64,000 nt of DNA from Streptomyces sp. TLI_105 (GCF_900105415.1 NZ_FNSM01000001.1:7014001-7078000), one strand, 5' to 3'. Shown: positions 44,701-54,900, numbered from the stretch's first letter. Made by a program: numbers and translations. Notes: a model not told the origin generated them from the letters alone.

Positions 44701-46314
44701 ATGAGATCACTCAAGATCACGAGCGTGATCGGCGGTCTGGTGCTCGCCGCCGGCGCGCTCCTCACCGCCCACCCGGCCGCCGCCGACGGTCCGACCGGCC
44801 CGACGCCCCCCGCCGAGTTCACCACCGACTGGCACGACCCGGTCACCGCCGCGCCGCCCGTCGCCACCCCCGGCACCCGCACCTGCCAGGTCACCCTCGC
44901 CGCCGCCCGGTTCCGCGACTTCACCCCGTACCGCGGGAGCTACACCCCGCCGAAGGAGTGCGGCACGGACGCCCGCTGGAACAAGGTCGTCCTGCGCCTC
45001 GACGGACAGGTCAAGGGCCGCCAGTACGACCGCCTCGGCCATCTCGCCCTCGGCGGCGTCGAGCTCCTGCGCACCTCCACCCCCGAGCCCTCTCCCGACG
45101 GCATCACCTGGTCCGTCGAGAAGGACGTCACCCGCTACCGCGACACGCTCAGCCGTCCGCAGCCCGTCGAGATGCTCATCGGCAACGTCGTCAACGAGAC
45201 GTACACCGGTGTCATCGACGTCCGCGTGACCCTCACCTTCCACACCGCCGAAGGCCGCGTGAAGCCCGCCGCCGGCACCCCCGACCGGGTCGTCCCGCTC
45301 ACCGGCGCCACCCTCACCACCCCGCGCAACACCGAGCGCGTCCTCGCCGAGGTGTACGCCACCGGCTCCGGCGGCGGCTGCGAGGAGTTCTGGTACCTCA
45401 CCGTCCCCGACGCCGCCCCCTACTCCTGCAAGGCCGCCGACGGCCCCTACCGGGAGGTGCGGATCTCCGTCGACGGGAAGCTCGCCGGCCTCGCGGCCCC
45501 CTTCCCGCACGTGTGGACCGGCGGCTGGTCCAACCCCTTCCTCTGGTACGTGACGCCCGCGCCGCGCGCCTTCGACGTGCAGCCGATCGTCTACGACCTC
45601 ACGCCGTTCGCGGCCCTGCTCAACGACGGCGCGGCCCATCGCGTCGAGGTCTCCGTGGCCGGCGTCCCCACCGGGCAGTCCGGCTGGAGCGTCCCCACCA
45701 ACGTGCTCCTCTGGCAGGACGAGGGCAGCGAGGTCGTCACCGGCGCCCTGGACCGGCACGAGTTCGGCACCCCGCGCAACTCCGCCGTGTACACCGCCGG
45801 TTCGCCGGACGTCCTGGAGACCACGGGCGGCGACACGCTCACCGTCGCCGGCCATCTGAACACCTCGCACGGCCGCGTCGCGACGACCGTCACCCGTACC
45901 GTCGACCACCGCTCCACCCACCGCTGGGGCGCCGACGAGAACCCCGACGCGCTGACCGCCCGCTGGACCGACGACGAGACCGTGACCGTCGGCCGGACCG
46001 CGACCCACACCCGGCGCACGTACACCATGGACGGCGAGACGGGCGTCGACGGCGCGAACCGCCTGCGGACCGTCCTCACCGTCGGCGACCGCGCCGCCGT
46101 CGACGTCGTCCGGGGCGGCAAGCGACTGTCCTGGTCGCGCCTGGACGACACGTACACCGGCGACGCCTCCTTCAACCTCGGCGTCCCCCGCGACCAGCGG
46201 CACGCGGTCGGCACCAGCACCGAGCGCTACCGCCTGTACGGCTCCGACGGCTGCTACGACCGGAGCCTGACGTCCGTCCAGGGCACGGTCACCGAGGACC
46301 TGCGACGCTGCTGA
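44701..46314 (+). CDS. Secreted PNGase A-like peptide-N4-(N-acetyl-beta-glucosaminyl)asparagine amidase
   Basis: 537 residues with a Sec signal peptide (about 1-28, AAAD). The PNGase A family (PF12222-type) match rests on FRDFTPYRGSYTPP, WNKVVLRLDGQVKGRQYDRLGHLALGGVELLRTST, ERVLAEVYATGSGGGCEEFWYLTVP and NPFLWYVTPAPRAFDVQPIVYDLTPFAALLN. These enzymes cut whole N-glycans from peptides, converting Asn to Asp. It faces the GH109-like gene across a single terminator. Confidence 0.82.
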   Translation: MRSLKITSVIGGLVLAAGALLTAHPAAADGPTGPTPPAEFTTDWHDPVTAAPPVATPGTRTCQVTLAAARFRDFTPYRGSYTPPKECGTDARWNKVVLRLDGQVKGRQYDRLGHLALGGVELLRTSTPEPSPDGITWSVEKDVTRYRDTLSRPQPVEMLIGNVVNETYTGVIDVRVTLTFHTAEGRVKPAAGTPDRVVPLTGATLTTPRNTERVLAEVYATGSGGGCEEFWYLTVPDAAPYSCKAADGPYREVRISVDGKLAGLAAPFPHVWTGGWSNPFLWYVTPAPRAFDVQPIVYDLTPFAALLNDGAAHRVEVSVAGVPTGQSGWSVPTNVLLWQDEGSEVVTGALDRHEFGTPRNSAVYTAGSPDVLETTGGDTLTVAGHLNTSHGRVATTVTRTVDHRSTHRWGADENPDALTARWTDDETVTVGRTATHTRRTYTMDGETGVDGANRLRTVLTVGDRAAVDVVRGGKRLSWSRLDDTYTGDASFNLGVPRDQRHAVGTSTERYRLYGSDGCYDRSLTSVQGTVTEDLRRC

Positions 46315-46324
46315 ACACGACGGT

Positions 46325-46353
46325 GCCCGGCCCCTCGCGACGAGGGGCCGGGC
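46325..46353. terminator. Bidirectional terminator
   Basis: GCCCGGCCCCTCG (46325-46337) pairs perfectly with 46341-46353 around CGA. It separates the convergent amidase and GH109-like genes. Confidence 0.87.
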
Positions 46354-46365
46354 GGCACGGCTCCG

Positions 46366-47784
46366 TCAGGCGGGCTTCGCCGAGTCCACGCCCGAGCGGG
46401 CCCTCTTCCACTCGCCGCGCGTGAAGTCGGGGATCTCCTGCGGCGCGCCGTTCGCCTTGATCGAGGCGTGGCTCAGCGGCACCGGAGCCGTCCAGGTGGC
46501 GGCGTCGTACACGTCGAAGTCCGGCGGAAGGCCCAGCTGGAGGCACTGCATCAGGCGGAAGACCATGATGTAGTCCATGCCGCCGTGGCCGCCCGGCGGG
46601 TTGGCGTGGTCCTTCCACAGCCAGTGGTCGAACTCGGCCGCGTACGCCGAGAAGTCGCCCCACGCGTCGTCCTTGTGGTCCGGCTCCAGGTAGATCCGGG
46701 CCGGGTAGTCCTCGAAGACCCCCCGCGTACCGCCCAGGCTGTTGATCCTGCTGTACGGGTGCGGGGTGGAGACGTCGTGCTCCAGACGGATCAGCCGGCC
46801 CCTGGACGTCTTCACCATGCTGACCGTCCGGTCGCTCTCGACGTACGTCTCCTTCCAGCTCGGGTCGCCGGGCGGCATGTGCGCCGCGCGGTACTCGGCG
46901 AGGCCGAGCGCCGGGGTGCCGAAGCTGCTGATGCTCACCGCCCGGTCGCCCCGGTTGACGTCCATGTAGTTGGCGACCGGCCCGAAGCCGTGGTTCGGGT
47001 AGAGGTCCCCTCGCAGCCGCGTGTGCCACAGCCGGCGCCAGGGCCCCTCGTAGTACGTCGGCGAGAACATCAGGCCGCGCAGGTCGTGGTTGTACGCCCC
47101 CGCGCCGTGCAGCAGCTCCCCGAACTTGCCCGCGTGCGCCATCCGCAGGACCCGCATCTCGTTCCGTCCGTAGCAGCAGTTCTCCAGCTGCATGCAGTGG
47201 CGGCGGGTCTGCTCCGACAGGTCGACCAGCTCCCACAGCTCGGCGAGCTCCATCGCGACCGGACACTCCACGCCGACGTGCTTGCCGTTCAGCATCGCCG
47301 ACCTGGCGATCGCGAAGTGGCTGTCCCAGGGGGTCGCCACGTGCACGAAGTCGATGTCCGTGCGGGTGAGGAGGTTCTCGTAGTCGTCCTCGCCGTGGGT
47401 GTACAGGGCGGGGGCGGGCTGCCCGGCGGCGACGACGGCCGCGGCGGCCCGCTCGGCCTTCTCGCGCACCGGGTCGCAGACGGCGATCACCCGGACCCAG
47501 GGAAGGGCGAGGTAGTTGTCGATCATGCTGCCGCCGCGGTTGCCGAGCCCGACGAGGGCGATCCGGACGGTGGAACGGCGCGCGAACGGGACCCCGGCCA
47601 TGGTCGCGCCCCGGCGCCGTGGCACGGTCGCGGCCTCCGGTCGGGCGGCGGGAGCGGATCCGGTGGCGGCCAGGGCGGTCTGCCCGGCGCCCGCGGCGGC
47701 GATGCCGAGCCCTGCCCCGGCCGCTCCCGCGGTTGTCCTGAGGACCTTGCGGCGGCTCGGGGTACGCGGTGTCTGCTCGTTCAT
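46366..47784 (-). CDS. Tat-exported Gfo/Idh/MocA protein of the GH109 (alpha-N-acetylgalactosaminidase) type
   Basis: 472 residues. A twin-arginine signal ([18 protein letters not shown], about 10-27) precedes a Rossmann domain: [15 protein letters not shown] (about 73-87). Conserved GH109 segments follow: [41 protein letters not shown] and [20 protein letters not shown]109 enzymes use bound NAD+ in a redox-assisted glycosidase mechanism, and Tat export lets cofactor load in the cytoplasm first. The substrate may be other than GalNAc. ATG 47784; the following upstream gap holds its promoter. Confidence 0.85.
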   Translation of the reverse strand: MNEQTPRTPSRRKVLRTTAGAAGAGLGIAAAGAGQTALAATGSAPAARPEAATVPRRRGATMAGVPFARRSTVRIALVGLGNRGGSMIDNYLALPWVRVIAVCDPVREKAERAAAAVVAAGQPAPALYTHGEDDYENLLTRTDIDFVHVATPWDSHFAIARSAMLNGKHVGVECPVAMELAELWELVDLSEQTRRHCMQLENCCYGRNEMRVLRMAHAGKFGELLHGAGAYNHDLRGLMFSPTYYEGPWRRLWHTRLRGDLYPNHGFGPVANYMDVNRGDRAVSISSFGTPALGLAEYRAAHMPPGDPSWKETYVESDRTVSMVKTSRGRLIRLEHDVSTPHPYSRINSLGGTRGVFEDYPARIYLEPDHKDDAWGDFSAYAAEFDHWLWKDHANPPGGHGGMDYIMVFRLMQCLQLGLPPDFDVYDAATWTAPVPLSHASIKANGAPQEIPDFTRGEWKRARSGVDSAKPA

Positions 47785-47960
47785 GGAACCTCCCGGAGCT
47801 GTGTGCACGGTTGTTTCATGGAGCCCGCACAGGACCCTGGCCCCGGTGGCCGATGGTGCGCAAGGGCGCCGATAGGACTCTTGCGACGGGTGGTTGGACT
47901 TTACTGTTCCGGTTCTCCCGCCGAGCCGCACCGGCCGCCGATGATCACCCGAACATACGA

Positions 47961-47992
47961 AGGGCCCCTCACCGCTCGGGGTGAGGGGCCCT
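47961..47992. terminator. Terminator of the FAD/Fe-S dehydrogenase gene
   Basis: AGGGCCCCTCACC (47961-47973) pairs with 47980-47992 around 6 nt, 33 bp past the stop at 48026. Confidence 0.85.
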
Positions 47993-48025
47993 GTCCGCCC
48001 GCGAATCGGGCGTGCTGACGGGAGG

Positions 48026-50950
48026 TCAGGGACGGGTGGCGCGTTCCAGTGCGAGGAGCACAGAGCCGTAACTCCGGCCCGTCGCCCGGTCCATCCCGAT
48101 CTCGCACATACGGTTGGCCGAGAGGTGCACGTCGAACGGCCTGGCCGTGACCTCGGCCGCCTCGCGGGCCGTCGCCGCGGCCGTCAGCTCCGGATGCAGC
48201 ATGCCCCGGTCGCCGGCGAAGGCGCAGCAGCCCGCGTCGGCCGGGACGACGACCTCCTCCGCGCAGGCCTCGGCGAGCTCGGTGAGCTTCTCCTCATCGC
48301 CCAGGTGCCGCATCGAGCACGTCGGATGGACCACGGCCGAGGCGACGCGGCGCCGTACCTCGAGCCGGGGGAGCAGCTCGTCCGCCGCCCACACGAGCGA
48401 GTCGAGCACGGTCAGTTCGGCGTGCAGTGCCCGGTTGTCCTCCGTCAGGTACGGCACCACCTCGTGCGCGATCCCGAGGGCGCACGAGGAGGCGTCCACC
48501 ACGAGCGGCAGCCGCCCGCCGGCCGTCCACCCCCAGGCGGCCTCGACGATCCGGTTCGCCATCACCTCGTTGCCCCGCTCGTACCCCTTGGAGTGCCAGA
48601 TCGTCGCGCAGCACGTGCCGGCCACGTCGTCCGGGACCCACACCGGCCGCCCGGCCCGCGCCGACACCGCGACGACGGCCTCCGGGAGCGAGGGCCCGCG
48701 CTCGCCCTCCGGATCCCCGAAGACGCGGTTCACACAGGCCGGGTAGTAGACGGCGACCGCTGCCGGACGGTGGGTGCGGGGCAGCCGTCGCGCCGCCGCG
48801 CCCGGGATCTCCGGCAGCCACGCCGGCACGAGGTCGGGGCGGACGGCCCTGCGGGCGAGACCCGTCAGCGATCCCAGGACCCGGTCGCCGATCCGGTCAG
48901 CGGCGGCGACCGCGAGCCGCGCGGAGGCTTCCACCGCGCGGAAGTTCCTCGCGGCCAGGGCGGCGATCCGCTCCTCGCGCGCGGAGTGCCGCTCGTGCCG
49001 GAACTCCTTCATGAGCGCCCCCGTGTCGATCCCGACCGGGCAGGCCAGCTTGCAGGTGGAGTCGCCGGCGCAGGTGTCGACGGCGTCGTAGCCGTACGAC
49101 TCCAGGAGCCGGGCCTCGACGGGGGAGCCGTCGGACTGGCGCATCATCTCCCGGCGCAGCACGATCCGCTGGCGCGGAGTGGTCGTCAGGTCGTGGCTGG
49201 GACAGGTCGGTTCGCAGAAGCCGCACTCGATGCAGGGATCGGCGGTCCGCTCCACGGTGGGGATCGTCTTCAGACCGCGCAGATGGGCCTGGGGGTCGCG
49301 GTCCAGGACGATCCGCGGGGCGAGCACCCCGGCGGGGTCGATGGCCTCCTTGACCCGCCACATCAGATCGGTCGCCCGCGTCCCCCACTCCAGCTCCAGG
49401 AAGGGCGCGATGTTGCGGCCGGTGGCGTGCTCCGCCTTCAGCGAGCCGTCGAAGCGCTCCACGGTCAGCTTGCAGAACTCGTCCATGAAGGCCGAGTACC
49501 GCTGGAGGTCGGCCGGGTCGGCCGCGTCGAAGGCGAGCAGGAAGTGGAGGTTGCCGTGGGCCGCGTGGCCGGCCACGGCCGCGTCGAAGCCGTGCCGGGC
49601 CTGGAGGCCGAGCAACGACTCGCAGGCCTCCGCGAGCCGCTCCGGCGGCACCGCGAAGTCCTCGGTGATCAGGGTCGTACCGGAGGGGCGGGAGCCGCCG
49701 ACCGCCGTCACGAAGGCCCTGCGGGCCTTCCAGTAGCCGGAGATCCGCTTCGGGTCCCGGGTGAAGGCGTTCTCCACGGAGGCCACCGGGGCGACCAGGT
49801 CGAGGCCGGCGAGCACGGCCCCCGCCGCCCGCTCGTACGACTCCAGGGCCGGCGTGTCCGGGGCCCGGAACTCGACCAGGAGCGCCGCCGTCTCCTTCGG
49901 CAGCTCCGCCCAGTCGGCGGGCACGCCCGGCACCCTCGCCGAGGCCCGCAGCGTGTTGCCGTCCATCAGCTCGACGGCGAGCGCCCCGGCCTCGTTGAAC
50001 AGGGGCACGGCCGCGGCGGCGGCCGGCAGCGAGGGGAAGAGGAGCAGGGCGGTGGACACCTCCCGGTTCAGCGGGAGGGTGTCGAAGACGACCTCGGAGA
50101 TGAAGCCGAAGGTGCCCTCGGAGCCGACCATCAGGCCGCGCAGGATCCGCACCGGCGTGTCGCCGTCGAGGAAGGCGTCGAGCCGGTAGCCGTTGGTGTT
50201 CTTGATGGTGTGCTTGGCCCGGATCCGCGCGGTCAGCGCGGCGTCCGCCTCGATCTCCGCCTTCAGCGCCATCAGCTCCGCGCACAGCCTCGGCTCGGCG
50301 CGCGCGAGCTCCTCGTCGGCGGCCGGGTCCGCCGTGTCGACCACGGTCCCGCTCGGCAGCACCACGGTCAGGGAGGCGACGGTCCGGTACGAGTTCCGGG
50401 TGGTGCCGGCCGTCATCCCCGAGGCGTTGTTGGCGACGACGCCGCCGATCGTGCAGGCGACCGCGCTGGCCGGATCGGGCCCCAGGACCCGCCCGTACGG
50501 GGCGAGCGCGGCATTCGCCCGCACCACCGTGGTGCCGGGCCGGATCCGTGCCCGGGCCCCGCCGTCCAGGACCTCGACGCCCGCCCAGTGGCGGCGCACG
50601 TCGACGAGGATGTCCTCGCCCTGTGCCTGTCCGTTGAGGCTGGTCCCGGCGGCCCGGAAGACCACCTCGCGGCCCTTGCCGTGGGCGTACGACAGGACGG
50701 CGGAGACGTCGTCGATGTCCTCGGCGACCACGACGACCTGCGGGACGAAGCGGTACGGGCTCGCGTCCGAGGCGTAGCGCACCAGGTCGGAGATCTTCGA
50801 CAGGACCTTCCCGGGCCCCAGGAGCTCGGTGAGCTCCTCGCGCAGCCGCCGCGGCGTGCCCCGCGCGTGGAGCTCCGGCACGCGGTCCGGGGCGGGGGTC
50901 CGCTTCGTACCGGGACGCAGGGCCTGCGGGTTCGGCTCAAGCAGCGGCAT
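48026..50950 (-). CDS. FAD-linked, Fe-S D-2-hydroxyacid dehydrogenase (Dld/D-2-HG type fusion)
   Basis: 974 residues. An N-terminal FAD-binding oxidase domain (about 40-540: [49 protein letters not shown]) is fused to an Fe-S domain with [15 protein letters not shown] and [16 protein letters not shown], then CCG-type cysteine-rich blocks ([35 protein letters not shown]). It oxidises D-lactate or another D-2-hydroxyacid, passing electrons to the quinone pool. One polypeptide replaces separate glcD/glcF-like subunits. ATG 50950. A MarR regulator is 39 bp upstream in the same direction and may control it. Confidence 0.9.
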   Translation of the reverse strand: MPLLEPNPQALRPGTKRTPAPDRVPELHARGTPRRLREELTELLGPGKVLSKISDLVRYASDASPYRFVPQVVVVAEDIDDVSAVLSYAHGKGREVVFRAAGTSLNGQAQGEDILVDVRRHWAGVEVLDGGARARIRPGTTVVRANAALAPYGRVLGPDPASAVACTIGGVVANNASGMTAGTTRNSYRTVASLTVVLPSGTVVDTADPAADEELARAEPRLCAELMALKAEIEADAALTARIRAKHTIKNTNGYRLDAFLDGDTPVRILRGLMVGSEGTFGFISEVVFDTLPLNREVSTALLLFPSLPAAAAAVPLFNEAGALAVELMDGNTLRASARVPGVPADWAELPKETAALLVEFRAPDTPALESYERAAGAVLAGLDLVAPVASVENAFTRDPKRISGYWKARRAFVTAVGGSRPSGTTLITEDFAVPPERLAEACESLLGLQARHGFDAAVAGHAAHGNLHFLLAFDAADPADLQRYSAFMDEFCKLTVERFDGSLKAEHATGRNIAPFLELEWGTRATDLMWRVKEAIDPAGVLAPRIVLDRDPQAHLRGLKTIPTVERTADPCIECGFCEPTCPSHDLTTTPRQRIVLRREMMRQSDGSPVEARLLESYGYDAVDTCAGDSTCKLACPVGIDTGALMKEFRHERHSAREERIAALAARNFRAVEASARLAVAAADRIGDRVLGSLTGLARRAVRPDLVPAWLPEIPGAAARRLPRTHRPAAVAVYYPACVNRVFGDPEGERGPSLPEAVVAVSARAGRPVWVPDDVAGTCCATIWHSKGYERGNEVMANRIVEAAWGWTAGGRLPLVVDASSCALGIAHEVVPYLTEDNRALHAELTVLDSLVWAADELLPRLEVRRRVASAVVHPTCSMRHLGDEEKLTELAEACAEEVVVPADAGCCAFAGDRGMLHPELTAAATAREAAEVTARPFDVHLSANRMCEIGMDRATGRSYGSVLLALERATRP

Positions 50951-50989
50951 GTCACGGCTCCCCTTCGGCGCGGCCCCGCGCCCGACGGG

Positions 50990-51505
50990 TCAGCAGCCGC
51001 GCTCCGGGCCGGGGTCGACCAGGGCGGACAGCAGACCCTCGAGCACCTCGCGCTGTTCGACGGTCAATGGAGCAAGGATGTCCTCTGCGGCGGCCCGGCG
51101 CGCGCTGCGCAACTCGCGCAGCGTGGCGCGGCCCGCGTCGGTGAGCTCGATCCGCACCACCCGGCGGTTGCTCGGATCGGGCACCCGGCGCACCCGGTCG
51201 CCCGCCTCCAGGCCGTCGACGAGACTGGTCACGGCCCTCGGGACGACCTCCAGACGGGCCGCGAGATCGGCCATCCGGGGCGGCTCCCCGAAGTGCGCGA
51301 CCGTGCGCAGGAGCCGGGACTGCGCGGGGGTGATGCCCACCGGCTCCAGATGGCGCTTCTGGATGCGGTGCAGGCGCCGGGTCAGCCGGAGCAGCTGCTC
51401 GGCGAGGAGGCCGTCGGCATCGGTCCCGCCCGGGCGGTCGGAACCGCCAGGGCGCTCAGGGGTGCTCGGGCGCTCGGAGGTGCTCGGACGGCCGGGGGTA
51501 CTCAT
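50990..51505 (-). CDS. MarR-family regulator
   Basis: 171 residues. Residues 1-32 form a Ser/Pro/Gly-rich low-complexity leader (STPERPGGSDRPGG pattern) atypical of MarR. The winged helix follows: GITPAQSRLLRTVAHFGEPPRMADLAARLEVVPRAVTSLVDGLEAGDRVRRVPDPSNRRVVRIELTD region. It is divergent from an ABC exporter gene, and an inverted repeat between them is its probable operator. ATG 51505. Confidence 0.9.
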   Translation of the reverse strand: MSTPGRPSTSERPSTPERPGGSDRPGGTDADGLLAEQLLRLTRRLHRIQKRHLEPVGITPAQSRLLRTVAHFGEPPRMADLAARLEVVPRAVTSLVDGLEAGDRVRRVPDPSNRRVVRIELTDAGRATLRELRSARRAAAEDILAPLTVEQREVLEGLLSALVDPGPERGC

Positions 51506-51525
51506 GGGGGAACAATATCAGGACC

Positions 51526-51542
51526 ATGTTCATTGTGAGCAT
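51526..51542. promoter_or_regulatory. Probable MarR operator
   Basis: ATGTTCA-TTG-TGAGCAT, with one mismatch between the arms, lies between the divergent marR (51505) and ABC-exporter (51593) genes. Similar words (GTGAGCTATGCT) continue to 51562. Size and spacing fit a MarR dimer site. Confidence 0.6.
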
Positions 51543-51592
51543 AGGTAACAGTGAGCTATGCTCCGATGGATCGTCTCTCTTCGAAGGAGCCC

Positions 51593-53437
51593 ATGCGCCC
51601 CCACGACCAGCCCGACTGGACGCCTCCGCCCCGCGACTCCGGCCAGCCCAAGGAGCCCGCCCAGGTGCGGCGGATCCTGCGGCTCTTCCGCCCCTACCGC
51701 GCGCGCCTCGCGCTCGTCGCCCTCCTGGTCGGCGCCGCCTCGCTCGTGTCGGTCGCCTCGCCGTTCCTCCTCCGGGAGATCCTGGACACCGCGATCCCCC
51801 AGGGCCGCACCGGGCTGCTCAGCCTGCTCGCCCTCGGCATGATCGCCACCGCCGTCCTGACCAGCGTCTTCGGCGTGCTCCAGACCCTCATCTCGACCAC
51901 CGTCGGCCAGCGCGTCATGCACGACCTGCGCACCGGGGTCTACGAGCAGCTCCAGCGGATGCCGCTCGCCTTCTTCACGCGCACGCGCACCGGCGAGGTC
52001 CAGTCCCGCATCGCCAACGACATCGGCGGCATGCAGGCGACCGTGACCTCCACGGCCACCTCCCTCGTCTCCAACCTCACCGCCGTCGTCGCGACCGTCG
52101 TCGCCATGCTCGCCCTCGACTGGCGCCTCACCCTCGTCTCGCTGCTCCTGCTGCCGGTCTTCGTCTGGATCAGCCGGCGCGTCGGTCGCGAGCGCAAGAC
52201 GATCACCACCCAGCGCCAGAAGCAGATGGCCGCCATGGCCGCGACCGTCACCGAGTCCCTCTCGGTCAGCGGCATCCTGCTCGGCCGCACCATGGGCCGC
52301 GCCGACTCGCTCACCCGGTCCTTCGCCGAGGAGTCCGAGCGCCTCGTCGACCTCGAAGTGCGCTCCTCCATGGCGGGGCGGTGGCGGATGTCCACCATCG
52401 GCATCGTCATGGCCGCCATGCCCGCCCTGATCTACTGGGCCGCCGGCATCGCCCTCGGCTCGGGCGGCTCGGACATCTCGCTCGGCACGCTCGTCGCCTT
52501 CGTCTCGCTCCAGCAGGGCCTCTTCCGGCCCGCCGTCAGCCTCCTCTCCACCGGCGTGCAGGTGCAGACCTCCCTCGCGCTCTTCCAGCGCATCTTCGAG
52601 TACCTCGACCTGCCCGTCGACATCACCGAGCCCGACGAGCCGGTCCGGCTCCCGGAGATCCGCGGCGAGGTCTCCTTCGAGAAGGTCGAGTTCCACTACG
52701 ACCCCGAGGGGCAGGGCCGCCCGACCCTGGACGGCATCGACCTGACCGTCCCCGCCGGCGGCAGCCTGGCCGTCGTCGGCCCCACCGGCTCCGGCAAGTC
52801 CACCCTCAGCTATCTCGTGCCCCGGCTGTACGACGTCACCGGCGGCCGCGTCACCCTCGACGGGGTCGACGTGCGGGACCTGGACTTCGACACCCTCGCC
52901 CGCGCCGTCGGCGTCGTCTCCCAGGAGACGTACCTCTTCCACGCCTCCGTCGCCGACAACCTCCGCTTCGCCAAGCCGGACGCCACCGACGAGGAGATGG
53001 AGGAGGCCGCGCGCGCCGCCCAGATCCACGAGCACATCGCCTCGCTCCCCGAGGGGTACGACACCCTCGTCGGCGAGCGCGGCTACCGCTTCTCGGGCGG
53101 CGAGAAGCAGCGCCTCGCCATCGCGCGCACCATCCTGCGCGATCCGCCGGTGCTGATCCTCGACGAGGCGACCAGCGCCCTCGACACCCGGACCGAGCAC
53201 GCGGTGCAGCGCGCCATCGACGCCCTGTCGGCCGGGCGCACCACCATCACCATCGCGCACCGGCTTTCCACCGTCCGCGACGCCGACCAGATCGTCGTCC
53301 TGGAAGGAGGCGGGATCGCCGAGCGCGGGACGCACGAGGAACTGCTCGCCCAGGACGGGCGGTACGCGGCCCTGGTCCGCAGGGACGCCCGCACCGAACA
53401 GGCGAACGCGGGAGCGGTTGTTCCCCAGAACGTGTGA
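51593..53437 (+). CDS. ABC exporter, fused permease and ATPase
   Basis: 614 residues. Six membrane helices (about 35-325) form a type IV exporter domain, with FTRTRTGEVQSRIANDIGGMQ. The nucleotide-binding domain (about 365-600) has Walker A GPTGSGKST, Q-loop VSQETYLF, signature FSGGEKQR (variant of LSGGQ), Walker B VLILDEATSALD and H-loop AHRLST. It probably works as a homodimer to export drugs or lipids. The start 51593 has AAGGAG; GTG 51551 and ATG 51566 lack ribosome sites. Likely repressed by the divergent MarR protein. Confidence 0.92.
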   Translation: MRPHDQPDWTPPPRDSGQPKEPAQVRRILRLFRPYRARLALVALLVGAASLVSVASPFLLREILDTAIPQGRTGLLSLLALGMIATAVLTSVFGVLQTLISTTVGQRVMHDLRTGVYEQLQRMPLAFFTRTRTGEVQSRIANDIGGMQATVTSTATSLVSNLTAVVATVVAMLALDWRLTLVSLLLLPVFVWISRRVGRERKTITTQRQKQMAAMAATVTESLSVSGILLGRTMGRADSLTRSFAEESERLVDLEVRSSMAGRWRMSTIGIVMAAMPALIYWAAGIALGSGGSDISLGTLVAFVSLQQGLFRPAVSLLSTGVQVQTSLALFQRIFEYLDLPVDITEPDEPVRLPEIRGEVSFEKVEFHYDPEGQGRPTLDGIDLTVPAGGSLAVVGPTGSGKSTLSYLVPRLYDVTGGRVTLDGVDVRDLDFDTLARAVGVVSQETYLFHASVADNLRFAKPDATDEEMEEAARAAQIHEHIASLPEGYDTLVGERGYRFSGGEKQRLAIARTILRDPPVLILDEATSALDTRTEHAVQRAIDALSAGRTTITIAHRLSTVRDADQIVVLEGGGIAERGTHEELLAQDGRYAALVRRDARTEQANAGAVVPQNV

Positions 53438-53560
53438 TCGTTCCGGGATTCGTTGCCCGACTCCCTTACGGCATCGGAAGATTACGGAGTGCGAGCGACG
53501 GGCTGCAGACCGCGACCGCACACGTCCCACTGATGTACCTGTACGAGGAGAAGCACCACC

Positions 53561-53620
53561 ATGAACGTCATCACCAACCTGCTCGCCGGCGTCCTCCACT
53601 TCCTGGGCTGGCTCGTTTGA
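53561..53620 (+). CDS. 19-residue hydrophobic peptide gene
   Basis: ATG-to-TGA frame of 20 codons encoding MNVITNLLAGVLHFLGWLV. A ribosome site (GAGGAG, 53545-53550) precedes it and a 17-bp terminator begins 14 bp after its stop. All codons are typical (14 of 19 end in C). The peptide forms one amphipathic or membrane helix without charge except His13. The annotation of such short frames is usually skipped. The role may be a toxin-like, membrane or signalling peptide; not recognised. It lies 123 bp after the ABC exporter and could be co-transcribed. Confidence 0.6.
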   Translation: MNVITNLLAGVLHFLGWLV

Positions 53621-53633
53621 CGATCGCAGTGCC

Positions 53634-53674
53634 CGGCGCCGTCGGCCCCCCGTCCCAGGGGGCCGGCGGCGCCG
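53634..53674. terminator. Strong terminator after the 19-residue peptide gene
   Basis: A 17-bp stem (53634-53650 with 53658-53674, one G-U pair) closes a 7-nt loop. It terminates the rightward peptide transcript and, for the opposite strand, the flavoprotein gene (stop 53738). Confidence 0.87.
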
Positions 53675-53737
53675 CCGCGTGGCGAGCTCCCGGATCCGCG
53701 CGGGGACCGGGGCGCCGCACGGCACCGAACGGGCGGT

Positions 53738-54838
53738 TCAGGCGGTCGGCGCGGCGGCCCGGTCGCGGCCGAGGAGGCGACGGATGTCGGAGACGGCCGC
53801 GCGGCCGGCCCGGTTGGCACCGATCGTCGAGGCCGAGGGGCCGTAACCGACGAGGTGGACGCGCTCGTCGCGGACCGCGCGCGTGCCCTCCACCTGGATG
53901 CCGCCGCCCGGCTCGCGCAGCCGCAGCGGCGCCAGATGGTCGATCGCCGCCCGGAAACCGGTCGCCCACAGGATGACGTCCACGTCGACGGTCCGGCCGT
54001 CGTCCCAGGCCACCCCGGTCGGGGTGATCCGGTCGAACATCGGCAGCCGGTCCAGGATCCCGCGCGCGCGTGCGTCGCGGATCGCGTCGGTCAGGGGAAG
54101 TCCGGTGACGGAGACGACGCTCTGCGGCGGCAGCCCGCGCCGTACCCGGTCCTCGACCAGCGCGACGGCCGCGCGCCCCTCCGCCTCGCCGAAGGGGCCC
54201 TCGCGGTAGACGGGCTCGCGCCGGGTCACCCAGAACGTCTCCGCCGCGACCTCGGCGATCTCCATGAGGTGCTGTGTGCCGGAGGCCCCGCCGCCCACGA
54301 CGAGCACCCGCTTCCCGGCGAACTCTCCGGGGCCCGGATAGCCGGAGGTGTGCAGCTGACGGCCCCGGAAGGTCTCCTGCCCGGGGTAGCGCGGCCAGAA
54401 CGGACGGTCCCAGGTGCCCGTCGCGTTGATCAGGGCCCGGCTCGCGTACACGCCCTCCGAGGTCTCGACCCGGAGCCGGCCGCCCTCGCCCTCCCGGACG
54501 GCCGTGACGTCGACGGGCCGGTGGACCCGCAGGTCGAACGTCCGCTCGTACGTGTCGAAGTACGCGCCGATCACCTCCGAGGAGGGACGCGAGGGATCGG
54601 CCCCGGTCAGCTCCATGCCGGGCAGCGCGTGCATCCCGTGCACCTTGCCGTAGGTGAGGGAGGGCCACCGGAACTGCCAGGCGCCGCCCGGGTCGGGGGC
54701 GTGGTCCAGGACGACGAAGTCCCGGTCCGGCTCCAGGCCGGTGCGCCGCAGGTGGAAGGCGGCGGAGAGCCCCGCCTGTCCGGCGCCGATGACGACGACG
54801 TCCACCGTCCTGGCCCCTTCGAACCCGAAATCGTTCAC
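53738..54838 (-). CDS. Flavin-dependent monooxygenase / NAD(P)-binding flavoprotein
   Basis: 366 residues. VVVIGAGQAGLSAAFHLRRTG (about 14-34) is the FAD GxGxxG and VLVVGGGASGTQHLMEIA the NADPH Rossmann motif. FWVTRREPVYREG and ILWATGFRAAIDHL (ATG motif) fit a YhhX/CzcO-type group. It lies after the ssu operon on the same strand but behind a terminator, so coupling is uncertain; it might oxidise sulfur compounds by context. GTG 54838. Confidence 0.85.
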   Translation of the reverse strand: MNDFGFEGARTVDVVVIGAGQAGLSAAFHLRRTGLEPDRDFVVLDHAPDPGGAWQFRWPSLTYGKVHGMHALPGMELTGADPSRPSSEVIGAYFDTYERTFDLRVHRPVDVTAVREGEGGRLRVETSEGVYASRALINATGTWDRPFWPRYPGQETFRGRQLHTSGYPGPGEFAGKRVLVVGGGASGTQHLMEIAEVAAETFWVTRREPVYREGPFGEAEGRAAVALVEDRVRRGLPPQSVVSVTGLPLTDAIRDARARGILDRLPMFDRITPTGVAWDDGRTVDVDVILWATGFRAAIDHLAPLRLREPGGGIQVEGTRAVRDERVHLVGYGPSASTIGANRAGRAAVSDIRRLLGRDRAAAPTA

Positions 54839-54851
54839 GCTTCCACCAACC

Positions 54852-54887
54852 GGGGCGGGGATGCGGTTCTTCCCGCACCCCCGCCCC
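54852..54887. terminator. Terminator after ssuD
   Basis: A 15-bp stem with one A-C mismatch (54852-54866 with 54873-54887) lies 14 bp past the ssuD stop, separating the sulfonate operon from the flavoprotein gene. Confidence 0.75.
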
Positions 54888-54900
54888 CTGGTGCCGCCGT

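Noticed and set aside
47981..51538. A frame of about 1185 codons opposite the Fe-S dehydrogenase and MarR genes
   Set aside because: Same effect; composition is repetitive GC-skew protein, and both real genes are well supported.
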